From positions 124,001-188,000 of the forward strand of contig JAQFVV010006721.1 in the NCBI GenBank assembly GCA_028023455.1: a stretch of 64,000 nucleotides of DNA. The letters run 5' to 3'. The notes below the pieces were generated by a model. That model was not told the origin of the DNA, did no database searches, and saw only the letters and a program-made list of their open reading frames with translations. How positions within the stretch are numbered: the stretch's first letter is position 1; each line of letters starts with the position of its first letter. Source of the DNA: Epiperipatus broadwayi. Lineage: Eukaryota > Onychophora > Udeonychophora > Euonychophora > Peripatidae. Positions 23,741-35,140 of this stretch are shown piece after piece. Both the position numbers and the translations under genes were made by a program.

Positions 23741-25213
23741 CAGCGTTTCCCAACCTGTGGTACGCGTACCACTGGTGGTACGCGAGTTGCTGGTTGGTGG
23801 TACGCGAAAAATAATCAATAATGGCAGACATAAAAAAAAATCAAATCATAAAAATATCATAGAAACGTTTTTTCCTATAATTCATAAAAATTATTTTAAT
23901 TAATAATATTATACAGTAAAGTTGTTAATATGTACAATCGATGATCGAAAATCCAGCAATCGATATCGTTTTTTTGGAGTGCACTTTTAAATTTAGCCGT
24001 TAGCCATTAGTAACTTGAGATGTTGCCGCCACTGTTGTCATGGTGCTGCACTCTTGTTCACTTCACCGCGCGGCTTACAAGTGACAGGTTATTGTTTGTG
24101 ATCGTCTTTGTTTATTAAAATTCATTGATCCCCATATAACCCGCTTATTCGAATTTAGACAAGAAGGACAGTTTTTTTTTTTTGAAGACAATTCTTTTGA
24201 TCTTTCTTCGAAATTGTATGATTTTGGTTGGCTTCAGGTGATTGCATATTTAACTGATATTTTTTTGCAAATAAATAACTTAAATTTGACACCTCAGAAC
24301 AACTCGATAACGATCTTTAATGTTAATGATAAAATTGAAAATATGATTAAGAAATTAGATTTTTGGAAACAGTGTATTGAAAACAATCATAAGGTTAGCC
24401 TGTCTCAAGATATACGAGAAAATATAATAGCACATTTAACAGGATTAAAATTGTCTTTAATGGAATATTTTGCAAAACCCGAAAACACAAATGATAAGTG
24501 GATTTCAAACCCCTTCTATGAAGAAAATTTAGAAAAAGCTACATCATTATCAATAAAAGAGAAAGAAAATTTAATAGAATTATCGACACAATCTAATTAA
24601 TTTTGGTTAAACATTAAAGATTATGAACAACTTTCTGAGAAAGCTCTTAAATTATTATTACCATTTACTAGTATGAAATTAGTAGAGAAAGAGCTTTTTC
24701 TTCATATATTTAAAAAAAAAATAAGTATTGAAACAAATTGAATGCAGCTGTAGACTTAAGGGTATACCTCACATCTTTTGAACCAAATTTCAAAAAATTA
24801 TGTTTTCGAAACAAGCACAAGGAAAGGAACTCATTAAATTTATTTTATAAAAATATTTGATTATGATAAAATATATTAATTGGTTTTTTATAATTTTGTG
24901 TTTTTATTAAAACCATTTATTAGTAAACGAAATATGACAAAATAGTAGATAAATATGAAACTTTGAACAAACATATATATATATGTTACAGTGAATTTAT
25001 ATTTTCAGTGAATTTATAATCGTTTAAGCGTGTTTCAATGTAATTTGTCTCATTGTGATGTGAATACATGGTCACCCTATAATATTTATAATGCAAATAA
25101 AATAACACACTCGCAATAAATTTCACAAAATACAATCATTTTTACGAAGTGGTACAATTTAGTGTGATGTACTACCAAGTGGTACGCGAGCCAAAAAAGG
25201 TTGGGAAACGCTG
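23741..25213 (+). mobile_element. hAT-family DNA transposon, internally deleted
   Basis: 1473 bp. Terminal inverted repeats CAGCGTTTCCCAACC (23741-23755) and GGTTGGGAAACGCTG (25199-25213) are perfect complements. Flanking 8-bp sequences AGTTAGAG (23733-23740) and GGTTAGAG (25214-25221) form a hAT-sized target duplication with one mismatch. Subterminal GGTACGCG motifs occur several times at the left end and once at the right. One transposase fragment remains (24214-24600). The ends and the protein point to the Charlie/ZBED5-like branch. Confidence 0.9.
24214..24600 (+). pseudogene. Truncated hAT transposase (ZBED5/SCAND3-like)
   Basis: 128 residues. The segment WLQVIAYLTDIFLQINNLNL and then NVNDKIENMIKKLDFWKQCI matches the central helical region seen in ZBED5- and FAM200-type domesticated hAT transposases. 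The N-terminal BED finger and most of the RNase H-like catalytic core are absent, so it cannot transpose on its own. Full-length relatives exceed 500 residues. It sits inside intact terminal inverted repeats, so it is an internal-deletion derivative. Confidence 0.8.
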
Positions 25214-25221
25214 GGTTAGAG

Positions 25222-26649
25222 AGTTATTGTTTTATTCCTAGTCCAAATATAAACTCCAGTTAAAGATTAATAAATCTGCTTTTTTTTAGTTAGATATAAA
25301 TTACATAGAATAGTTAATCCAACAACCTCTCTAAAAGATCAAATTATGAATTAATATTAGGCAAATTCTGAGTGAAGCCTCAAAAGAACTAAGTAGACAT
25401 ATCTATTGTTTGCAGTTAAGAATCAAATCTTTATAGAAATTCAAAAAACATAATGGGAATTTGCAAGAAGAAAAAAAATGAAAAGTGAGATGAAAATATT
25501 TTAAAGGATTAAACAAAAGTTTTAATAGAAAATTAATATTATAGTATTAGAAATTGCAAAAAAAAAAAAGTGCATTGTTTTATAGATAATTATATTCATG
25601 AGATTAAGCTTAAATAATTATTTTTAAGGTATTCATTTGTTAGATTATCAGTGGTATATAGCAAAAGTTGTACTGAAATGATCATACATTTTTTTTTTTT
25701 TTAAAAAATAAATACTTTCAACCAAGGTCCCCCTCCCCCAATTATTATTATAGGAATGTGTCTATATGGATTTTTTTAGACTGCTAACTATTCACTTATG
25801 ATGGAAAGGAATTATTTGTAAAAGATACAAGTTAACAGTTAGATTTGGTAATGACTATTTAGTTCCATTTCTGGACAATGACATAGCAACTCAGATTAGT
25901 CCTCAGTTTGTAGATGAGAAATACAATAATGTCTTGGGAGCTGTATTGTTGAATCTGGTATCCGAAATTTACTTAGGACTTTACAAATAGTCATCTCTTG
26001 TGCCTTAACTTTTTAGTTGTTTAAAAAGATTTATTTGTTGAATGTTCATAAAGAGAATTTTGATTTGAGATATTTCTTAAGGGGTAATGCTATGTCTTGA
26101 GTTAGTAGAAAATTTTATGCATTTTTTGTGAAGCTTCTTGTATTCTGATATTTTTTTGGAATATAAGAAACCATTACAAGAAAATGGACTTTAGTAGTAA
26201 ATGTTATTTTTTTCTAGTAAGCAGAACATTAAAATTTTATGAAGTCAAGATTGTCCTAAAAGTTGCTTTTAACTATCTTTTTTCAACTCTAAAATCTATA
26301 TTATCCAGAAAGAGATTTTTTTTTTTTATCTGCTATTGTTAGTCTATGGAATAATATTTCAAAAATTATATGGATTATGTACTTCCTATAGCTTACTCAA
26401 GCATCTTTATTGTTAGAATTTATGTTAAGCCATTTAGAATTAACATGAAAAACCCTCTTTTTCCCCATATCTCAGAATCTCAATGACTGTTAGAGTTTAG
26501 ATGATAAAATGACAGATTCAAGAACTAGAGATTCATGAATATAAGCTCATTCTGTCACTTCAAATGTCATCTTACCTTCCAAGCAACAAATGAATCATTT
26601 TTAATATAGTCAGTTAATTTTCTTTATTAATGACTTTTTCATCTTTTAC
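25222..26649. other. Intron, no recognisable feature
   Basis: AT-rich intron with poly-A and poly-T tracts and a C-rich patch at 25729-25739. Nothing recognised. Confidence 0.45.
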
Positions 26650-26658
26650 AATCTGGCT

Positions 26659-26756
26659 TTTCTTCCAAAGAGTAAGCTTGTGGTTTAAGACCTGTAGAGG
26701 TCCCTACTATCGCATTTTATACACATGTGCTTGAGGCTACAGCCTTAATGAATATT
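26659..26756 (-). mobile_element. Short retroposed element with stem-loop (family F5)
   Basis: 98 bp between 9-bp duplications AATCTGGCT (26650-26658, 26757-26765). The minus strand has AGGC-TGTA-GCCT, then ATGTGTATAAAATGCGATAG and TAGGGACCTCTACAGG. The last two segments recur at 56325-56400. The hairpin followed by an A-rich segment could be a worn hammerhead, but neither core strand is intact. Confidence 0.5.
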
Positions 26757-27079
26757 AATCTGGCTATTGTAAAATAATTATTATTTCTTAATTTTGTAAC
26801 ATATAATATTGATTTAAAAATTCAGTTTACCAAATTAGTTTGGTATTTTACCACTACCAGACAAAAAAAAATGAAGCAGCTGCTTTGCCTTTTTTTGACA
26901 TTCTTATGATCTTCCTTAATATGAAATTTGCCTATTATCTAGATAAGTTAATCATTAAGTTTCTAAATAAAGCTGTTTTCTCCTAGTTAACTATCACAAG
27001 ACATAAATTATCAATGATGATTTGGAAGAATCTGATGGTTTATTATTTCTTTTAGATACAAACATTCTAGTTTACTATC

Positions 27080-27460
27080 ACTATTAACGATCACACATAT
27101 ATACCACCAAACATCATGATCACCAATTCTTACGCTTGCCCATAACTGTTATTAAAACAGGCAAACCTCTCCATACAGTAGTGCCACTCAGTGCAAGCCA
27201 GAGTAATCAATGGATGCCAGAAGGCTTGTGCATAAAATCCCTATCTAGTGCCTACTCATCCAATATCCCCAGACTAGTTTCTGACTTGTGGCCTTCGTCA
27301 ATGAGGAGCCTTGGATCTGAGAGCACTTCACCTAAGATCTAGTCTGGGGATATTGGATGAGTAGGCACTAGATAGGGATTTTATGCACAAGCCTTCTGGC
27401 ATCCATTGATTACTCTGGCTTGCACTGATTGGCACTAGTTTTGCCTGTTTTAATCCCACA
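27080..27460. mobile_element. F1 fold-back element with decayed hammerhead
   Basis: A left end with CCACCAAACATCATGATCACC is followed by a left arm (27155-27275) and a right arm (27336-27456) that are inverted copies. The arms match over GGCAAA, AGAGTAATCAATGGATGCCA, AAAATCCCTATCTAGTGCCT and CATCCAATATCCCCAGACTA. The right terminal segment is missing. A short open frame across it (27136-27342) is not a gene. Confidence 0.75.
27258..27316 (-). ncRNA. Hammerhead motif (F1), core C3 mutated
   Basis: Minus strand: ATCCAA, GGC, TCCTCA, then TTGACGA (C3 changed to T), stem II GGC-CACAA-GTC, GAAAC, TA, GTC, TGGGGA, TA, TTGGAT. All helices are present; the change at C3 should abolish cleavage. Confidence 0.62.
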
Positions 27461-27949
27461 TTGATACCTTGGTTTACTGGAACATTTTGCTTTTTATTCA
27501 ATTTATATTTCTTTTAGGACTACATGCTATTGTCCACAGTTTTTTCTGAATGTATTTAATTTGACTACTATTTTATTTAAGTAGTTACCAAATTTTGCTT
27601 TCCAAAAAATTTGAGTGCCAAGCCATGCTATTTTTTATTTTATTTAATTTTCTACAATTCACCATCCTAATTAAAACTTCTCATTGCCTAATTTGATTCC
27701 AAAATACAACTGACCTGTTTATGTTGCCTATACTTATCAAATCTTAGATTTTATGTGTTTGTTTGTTTTTTTTTTCAGTTTAATTCAAATAAAAATTATA
27801 AAAGTTTTCCACTTGCATTGTATGGGTAATATTGATCTCTTCTTCAGGATGAGTGTTTACATTTGATAAGTGTAACATTTAAGAAAAAAAATTAAATGAT
27901 TAGATGTGATCTATTTCTCAATGGAATAAAATATTTGCATTGCAATTTA

Positions 27950-28440
27950 TCAAAAAATATGCTAATATTCATTAGGGACTGCCCACTGCACATACTGTAA
28001 ATTGTAAAAATTTTGCATACATCAATAATAAAAGCATAGCAAATGGAATTAAAAGTATTCTCATTTCCAAATGCTTAAGATTTGGCTATATATATATATA
28101 CATTTAGATTAAAAAGATACAGTGGATTCATTCTATCTTTTCAAAAGTCTATCTTGAGTTTGGAAAGGAGAGTATTCCTCAAAAGTGTTTATTAGTTTTC
28201 AGCGCCGCACTATAAAAATAAATTACCCATTATATATATGTGTTTAATATTACATCTAATACTGACTGTGCCATAAATTGTAAAAATTTCACAGACATCA
28301 ATAATAAAAACATGCCAAATGAAATTTAAAATGATTAATTAATATCTTCACATCTCATTTCCAAATGTTTAAAATTTGCCTATACATATATACATTTACG
28401 TTAAAAAAGTAGAGTGGATTTATTCTGTCTTTTCAAAAGA
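27950..28440 (+). repeat. Diverged tandem pair flanking the Penelope cluster
   Basis: A segment with CATCAATAATAAAAGCATAGC (27960-28140) recurs with changes at 28245-28440, including CTCATTTCCAAATG and TTCATTCTATCTTTTCAAAAG. Between them, 28150-28215 resembles the sequence just outside the right Penelope module (30355-30420). Confidence 0.5.
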
Positions 28441-28444
28441 CTAC

Positions 28445-28735
28445 CTTGTATTTATATATTGGACTATTTCCATCATCTAATATAAATATTGAATGCCTTT
28501 AGCAAAATTTAACTTTATTTAAATATTCCAAATACCTTCAACTGTTAGTAATAGCACACAGGTTAATATATGCATAACATTTGGAGAGGTATTATTCTCC
28601 CCTCTTCAGGTGTTGTTGACCTGACCAGGACAGTACTAGCATGGGGATCGGAACTGGATCCTTAGATTTTTGAATATTGAAATTTTTTAAGGTAACACTC
28701 TAACCACCTGAGACATCCTGCCAAAGGCAAAAGTC
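28445..28735 (-). repeat. Penelope terminal module with tRNA-like promoter boxes, minus copy
   Basis: On the minus strand: GGCAGGATGTCTCAGGTGG (A-box region), a GTTCCGATCCCCATGCTAG B-box region, AGAGGGGAGAATAATACC, GTGTGCTATTACTAACAGTT and a tail with GATGATGGAAATAGTCCAA. It follows directly on the PLE-1 reverse-transcriptase remnant and mirrors the module at 30050-30350. Confidence 0.68.
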
Positions 28736-28739
28736 AGTA

Positions 28740-29560
28740 GAAATTTCATATATTTACCTATGAGGGTCCTCTTGATTTCTCCTCTTTTTCTTAAGAGCAA
28801 AGATGGTTAGTGGTTTTCATACATTATATCATCAACATAATGAAGCCAAACTTTAGGTGAATATGGAGTAGTTTTTATAACTGTGGTTTAAAGTTTGTTC
28901 ATGTAAATATTACTAATCAGTTGAGCCCATAACCATTCTTTGATTTTGTTAGAAGGATTTTGTGTTGTATTGAAAGGACGTTGTATTATGCAGAATGTTA
29001 ATAATTCTATTGTACTATCAATAGACAGAGTTGTTCTGGTTTGTATGCTATTATTTTCATTTAATCTTTTTCTTACAATGGACAATGTTTCTTTTCATGA
29101 TACATTTGTGACTAAACTTTCCATATCAGAGTTTACTGGTATGTCATTCTTTCAATTTTCTTGTTCTTGATTAATTCTACAAAGTGTCTAGAATCCCTGA
29201 CGAAGGACTGGGTCTTGCATGGCAAAGGACTTAGAACTTTGAGAAAAAATCTTGATAAATTTTGGTAAGATGAATTTCTAAAACAAACAATAGGTCTTAA
29301 TGGAACATGATTCTTATGGGTTTTCAGTAGACCATAAAGATGAGGATGATGTTATTTTTACTTTTTTCTAAATCAGTGATGTATCTGTGATACTTTCCGA
29401 GTAATGTTTTTTTGTACCCGGTATCAAGATTTTTTCTGTATTGGCCTGCTGTGAGAAGTTCTTGTATTTTTTTGCTATAATCAGTTGTATCCATTACAAC
29501 TATTGCATTACCTTTGTCAGCAGGGAGAATAATTATAGTTTTATCAACTTTGAGAGATAG
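28740..29560 (-). pseudogene. Penelope-like reverse transcriptase remnant (PLE-1), catalytic block kept
   Basis: Minus-strand translation shows, in order: NAIVVMDTTDYSKKIQELL (near 29480-29540), LYGLLKTHKNHVPLRPIV (near 29290-29345; the Penelope YGLxKxHK...PLRPIV block), a GMGS-like RMVMGSTD segment (near 28930) and PKVWLHYVDDIMY with the catalytic YVDD at 28828-28839. Shortly after YVDD the sequence jumps to the 3' untranslated end shared with the plus copy (29960-30050), so the part encoding the RT C terminus and the endonuclease is deleted. Frameshifts are frequent. The short ORFs on both strands at 28888-29170 are shadows of this remnant. Confidence 0.82.
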
Positions 29561-29599
29561 TAGACAATTTAAGGAAAATTTGCAATTGATGTAATATCA

Positions 29600-29960
29600 G
29601 AACAGCTTTCCAGAGCCATATCACACTATGAGGATTCTAATATCTATAAAGCCTAAACTTGAAATGCGGAAAAGAAAAAACTGCATCGATAAAATATCAT
29701 GTGAATGTGGAAGAATGTATATTAGTGCAGTCAGTCGTCCCGCTGAAAAGAGATTGCAACAACATAAACTGATCATATTTGAAGAGAGAAAACAGAAGTA
29801 TCTAAGCTAGCAGGCCATATATGTACCAATGAACATATGTTCAATTGGGAAAATACAAAAATATTGGATAAAGAAGAAAAGGTACAAAAAAGAAAATGTA
29901 AAGAAGCTGCTCACATGATAATAGCAAACAACCCATGTGACTATATATAATGTATGGAAA
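29600..29960 (+). pseudogene. Penelope GIY-YIG endonuclease remnant (PLE-1)
   Basis: The plus strand encodes CECGRMYISAVSRPAEKRLQ, the cysteine-containing GIY-YIG catalytic region of Penelope endonucleases (usual form CxCGxxYIGxTxRxxxxR). After an internal stop (29808-29810) come HICTNEHMFNWENTKILDKE and KCKEAAHMIIANNPC. The domain nicks target DNA during retroelement insertion. It lies head-to-head with the RT remnant on the minus strand, so the cluster joins parts of two copies in inverted orientation. Confidence 0.8.
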
Positions 29961-30049
29961 CTACTAATCAATTTTGCTCTTAAGAAAAAGTGGAGAAATC
30001 ATGAGGAATCTCATAGATAAGTATATGAAACTTCTACTGACTATTGCCT

Positions 30050-30350
30050 TTGGCAGGATGGCTCAGTTGATTAGAATGTTTCCTTAAAATTCAGTATTTA
30101 AGAATCTAAGGATTTAGGTTCGATTCCCATGCTAATACTACCACTGGTCAGGTCAGCAATGAAGAAGAGGGGAGAATAATACTCCTGAAATGTGCATATA
30201 CTAACCTGTGTGCTATTACTAACAGTTGAATGTATTTGGAATATTTAAGTAAAGTTAAATTTTTTTAAAGACATTCAATACTTATGTTAGAGGATAGAAA
30301 TAATCCAATATATAACTAAAATACCATCATCATAAAGCTTCAGGAAAACA
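30050..30350 (+). repeat. Penelope terminal module with tRNA-like promoter boxes, plus copy
   Basis: The best-preserved copy. TGGCTCAGTTGATTAGA at 30059 fits a Pol III A box and GGTTCGATTCC at 30118-30128 is a perfect B box. The boxes are about 59 bp apart, longer than the roughly 44 bp of a tRNA. The body then reads through GAGGGGAGAATAATACTCC and GTGTGCTATTACTAACAGTT to the tail ending ACCATCATCATAAAGC. It directly follows the endonuclease remnant. Confidence 0.7.
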
Positions 30351-30429
30351 GTTCATCTTGTGTTTGAGAAGGAGAGTTTTCCCCAAGAGTGTTTAGTAGT
30401 TTAGAGTGCATGTGTAGTGGATAATCTCT

Positions 30430-32050
30430 AATGAATATTACAGATTAAAAAACAAAGCATTATATGAATAAATTATTCAAAAATATGGTACTATCTAATG
30501 TTAAGCTGCTAATGTTATATAGTGAAACAACTATTCTATATATATATATAGTCATGCTACTCTTTTCAAATGCCACTTACTGTGAATACATAGTTATAGA
30601 ATTTATATATGTATTTATCTTAGAAATTGTAATACTAATCTTTTACTGTGCTTTTTTTATTATTATTAACAATTATTTAAACTTACTTTACGTTTATATG
30701 TGCTCCTAAATAATTCATCCATATTTTTTGTGTTTTTTTTTCAAATCCATGATTTCATATAAGTGTTAATGACTTTTTCTTTTAAGATTTACAAAAATAG
30801 TTTAAAGATGGTATGATGTAAATAGTTGTTTTTTCATATAAGATTTATTATTACTAATACAATCATTTATGTCACATGCTTATTTAGTCTCTTTATTTGC
30901 CATCTTGTGATGCTGTCTTTTAACATCTATTCCTTTTTTGTCCTGAAAGAGTTCAATAACTTACCTAATTTTTTCTTTCTATATATATAAATATATTGAA
31001 AGTTTTAAATGAGAAGTTCTATATATTTGTTATTTATTTACTTGACTCAAAAAACGTGCAGAAAAAATCACTAAACACTTTCAATATTTGCATCTGTAAG
31101 TTCATGAAAATCTAACTTTTATATATTCTTTCTTAAAAGAAGTTTATTTATGTATGAAAAGATTTTTAAAGCTGTAATATTTTAACTTAAAAATTAGGAA
31201 ATAACGCTAAAAGTGATTCGATTTTTAATGTATAAGGGATCAGCAAATAAATGTGAATAATATGATTCCAGTTTTTTAATTGGCTGTTTGCTTGCTTACA
31301 TACATCATAATAGAATCTAAAAAAATACACAGAAAATTGCATTAAAAACATTCATTATTTACAATTATAAGTAAGTTAAAATCTAATTATTATATACATG
31401 TATATGTTTAGCATAATAAACGGTTTTGTCTAAAAAATAAAACCTATTTACAGACTGCTTTGAACATCAATAAAATGAATGCATGATTTATATAGCTTTG
31501 ATTATTTAAATTTTTCTTTTTATAAACATATTTACTTAAGTATTTTTTTTTTCTATAATTATTTTATATTATTTATATATTATTTTAATATTTGATATGT
31601 TGTTTTTATTTTTGATAATCCACTTTGCTTTTATACTTATTAAATTTGATTGAATTATTCACTAGTCTTTTTGTTCTATGTTAACTTATTATTTAGTATT
31701 CCTGATGATTATATTCATGTACAATTTAGATTGTAATTTCATTAATATATATATAGTGTGAAAAGAATAACAAGCTAGGCCATCAACTTATAGGAAATTC
31801 CATGAATAATTCTACATTAATTATTAGTTTCTAAGTTTTTCACTTATATTCAGCAAATTTTATAATTGGATGTTGTTGTTTTTTTTAAAGTGCACTAGTG
31901 GAACAATAAACTCAATAAAATTTATAAACTATTTTTTATGGACTTAGCTTAAATTTTTGAAATTATTTAAATATACTTAGATATTATAAAGTTGTGCAAG
32001 TGCAAATTGAAACAACTTTACAAATTATGTATATATATTTTTTGTTTCAG
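30430..32050. other. Intron, no recognisable feature
   Basis: AT-rich intron with AT microsatellites (near 30540 and 30981). The open frame at 30464-30709 is hydrophobic and low in complexity; I see no domain. It ends with a TTTGTTTCAG acceptor at 32041-32050. Confidence 0.5.
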
Positions 32051-32186
32051 ATGTGGAAATAATTTTTGTGCTGGCCATAGATATGCTGAATCCCACGGTT
32101 GTTCTTATGATTATAAAGCAGAGGGTCGTAAGCTTTTAGAGCAGACCAATCCTGTTGTTTTGGCTCCTAAACTTCCCAAGATCTAG
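32051..32186 (+). CDS. ZFAND4: ZFAND4-like gene, terminal exon with second half of AN1 finger
   Basis: Joins the previous exon within an Arg codon and ends at a TAG stop. It supplies the other ligands of the AN1 finger: C320-x4-C325-x2-H328-x5-H334-x-C336. With the first half this gives the full pattern Cx2Cx11CxCx4Cx2Hx5HxC, and all eight zinc ligands are present. The tail after the finger ends NPVVLAPKLPKI, a conserved ZFAND4 C terminus; this and the finger spacing favour ZFAND4 over ZFAND5/6, which end differently. The open frame that extends upstream of 32051 is intronic read-through. Confidence 0.92.
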
Positions 32187-33140
32187 TTCCGTTCTAAAAT
32201 AAAAGGAGGTTGAAGAAAAGTGAGAGAAAAAAAATATATATTTTTTTAATTTAAAATAATTTAGGTGGTAAGAATTTTGTAAATTTAAGATAATGAAATT
32301 GTTTTAATACCACCTAATAGATAGCCACTTGAACTAGTTGTCCAATTTATGAATGGGGCTTCATCTATTGGCACTTATAGTGCATTTATCAGTGTTTTAT
32401 AAATGCATCTTGTAAATATTGCAAAGAGAAAAAGAAAAAAAAACTTATAAACATGTAATTTTGCTTTTGTGTGAAAACTGAACAACTTAAAATATCGCTT
32501 GCGAATTCTTGATTGTTGAAAAAAACTGCTTGAATAAAGAATGTACAGAATCAGTAATTTAGAATGTACATAGAATATTATTATGAGAAATAATGCACTG
32601 CACTTTTAAAATGAACCTGTTTTTATTTATTATTATTATTTTTTTAATGAGTTGAATTTAGAATTTAACGGCATTACTTATAATTGCCTTTATAATGATG
32701 AAAGGAATGTCTCTTTTTTTTTTAAGGTTTTCATTTTAAATATATTTTGAAACAGTTTTCGTGGGCTTTTTATTTTTTACGCCCAATCCTATTTATGAGC
32801 TTTTTTTTTTTAAATTAATCTTATATATATAAATGAAAAGAAAATAAATATTACAAGATGATATTTAATACTTATCAGTGCCCCTTTGGTCATCATTTCC
32901 GGGTGTTTCTATTTTATTTTATTTTTATTTTTTAATGGAAAAAATTTGTAAATGAAAAAAATTAAAGAAAAATGAGATAATTTGATTTTGAGCCTTTTTC
33001 TTCTTGTACATAGATATTTGGCAGCCAGACAGCAATTTAACATAATTAAAATTTTATTTAAAAATGTCAAATTTGCTTGTATAATGTCTTTGTTTCAGAA
33101 TGTAATATATTAAATAATAAAGTAAATTTTTTTATATAAA
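32187..33140 (+). other. 3' untranslated region of the ZFAND4-like gene (inferred)
   Basis: AT-rich, no coding potential and free of recognised repeats, unlike its flanks. Several AATAAA-type hexamers occur (for example 32533-32538 and 33116-33121). The true polyadenylation site needs transcript data. Confidence 0.5.
33116..33121 (+). terminator. Candidate polyadenylation signal AATAAA
   Basis: A canonical hexamer about 930 bp after the stop codon, followed within about 20 bp by a T-rich tract. Earlier hexamers could also be used. Confidence 0.4.
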
Positions 33141-33714
33141 AGTTATTATGTTTTCTTTATCAAGCTCTCAGTTCTATTTATGATGTTGAATTGAGAAGTG
33201 AATTTGAACAAAATTTATTAGGAAAATAATTATTGGTATTTAAAAAATTACATAAATTTCAATATCAATGCAGGAAGTTTAATCAATAACTTTTCTTTAA
33301 AAGTTGTTAGGATTAGAAAATTTGTAAAAGGAGCAAAAAAATGACAAATTTTGAAATGGGAAAAAAAATAATTGTAAACTAAAGATACAAAAAAACCATA
33401 AGGAAATAATTTATATAGTAAAAACTAAAACTATATTAGTATATTGGATATTATGAAAATGTTTTGATATAAACATTAAAAAAAAAATTTGGTGAAGAGG
33501 GGGGAAAATATTTTCAGATATTTATAGAAGAAAATATTAATCATAAAATTATTTGGAAAAGCACTAGAAATATTGATAATTATTTGACTTAATCTTGCAC
33601 AAATTATGTGTGTGCTTGTAAATCATTGAAAAAATTGTAATGATTCCTAAATTTTTTTATCTATATTTATCTTTGTTTAAAAATTTTAAATTGAATTAAA
33701 ACAAAATATCATCA

Positions 33715-35140
33715 TCGTCAACCATTATCAATCCACTGCAGGATGAAGGTCTCTCCCAAGTTCAATCCATCTTCTCCGTTCTTTAGCTTCTCTTCTCCAC
33801 ATCACCCCTGCACACTTTGTTATTTCATCCATCCATCTCAAATGTGGTTTCTTTCTGTGTCTTTTACAATCTCTTGGCATCCAGTTTAAGATATCAATTG
33901 TCCAACTCCACTTCAGTCTCAATTTTTTTAATGAGGTCAGTAGCACCTGCTTGTTCTCTTACCGATATATTGCATTTTTGATCTCTTCTAGTACTCCTAA
34001 CATGCATCTCTCCATACTTCTTTTAGTGGTCTGAAGTCTCTTTATTGCTGTTCTTTTAAGTGTCCAAGTCTCAGATCCATAAGTAAGAACTGGCAAAACA
34101 CATTAAAAAACTTTCTTTTCAAACACATAGGCATATTTCCTTTTAGTATCAAGTTATTTCTACCAAAAGCACTCCAATCAAGTTTAATTCTATGATTATG
34201 TTTCCATCTGTAGTAATAATCTGACCAAGGTATTTGTGGTTGTTAATTTCTTCTAACTCATCATAATCAATCTTTATTTTCATCTTTTGAGAAAATCCAT
34301 TGAACATTATTTTAGTCCTTTTAACATTTATCTTTAGTCTTACTTTCATCTGATAACTCCTGCAACATTTCCTGAAGCTCTAAAGCATTATTTTGAAAAA
34401 AGCAACTACATCATCTGCAAAATCTAAATGATTTAAATAATCTCCATTTACTTTTATTCCTTTAACTTCCCATTTTAATCCACAAAATACTTGTTATAGC
34501 ACTGCTGTAAAAAGTTTTGGAGATATGGAGTCACCCTGTCTTACACCCTTCTCAATGTTGACTTTCCCAGTATCATTATGTAATCTAATTGTTGCTGTTG
34601 CATTTTTATAAATATTCAGAATATGACAATATCCTTGATGATCCGATGCTTTAATCACTAAAGAAATGCTTATAGAATCAAATGCCTTTTCATAATCTAC
34701 AAATTCAAAGCATAATGGCAACTCATATTCATTGGTCTTTTCTATAACTTCTCTCAATACTTGGATATGATTTACTATACTAAAACCACTTAAATCCAGC
34801 TTCTTCTCTTGGTTGGTGGAAATCCAATGTTATCTGTAGACAAGTTGTAATTATCTTGGTAAAAATTTTGTATAAAAGACTGATAGGTTTGTAATTTCTA
34901 ATATCTTCTTTATCACCTTTTTAAAATATTAATACTGCATTCTTTTTAATCATCTGGTACATCTTTATTGTTTAGACATTTGGTATATAACTTTGCTAAA
35001 AAAAATTCTATTTCTTCACCTGCTTCTTTTAATATATCAATTTTAATTCCATCATTACCTGGAGCTTTTCCTTTCTTCATAAATTTAATTGCATGTCTCA
35101 CTTCTTCATTCAAAATATAATAGTACTATTTTTTTTTTTT
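33715..35140 (-). pseudogene. Decayed LINE-A copy, 5' truncated, reverse orientation
   Basis: Minus-strand blocks in order: GNDGIKIDILKEAGEEIEF (near 35000), ELPLCFEFVDYEKAFDS (34494-34757 frame, motif A with AFD), IEKGVRQGDSISPKLFTAVL (motif B), KRTKIMFNGFSQKMK and HKYLGQIITTDGN (34149-34349 frame), and a C-terminal RWMDEITKCAGVMWRREA (33728-33946 frame). A GACGATGATGATATT tail lies at the + left edge (33700-33722). It is the same family as 1850-4375, lies just downstream of the ZFAND4-like gene, and is convergent with it. Several frameshifts; inactive. Confidence 0.88.

Noticed and set aside
24214-24600. A host gene related to ZBED5/FAM200 (domesticated transposase)
   Set aside because: It is truncated and enclosed by intact hAT terminal inverted repeats with an 8-bp flanking duplication, so it is a transposon remnant and not a domesticated gene.
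29190-29230. CTGACGAAGG near 29199 as a hammerhead core
   Set aside because: No GAAA strand or stem II follows. It lies within the Penelope RT coding remnant and is explained by that.
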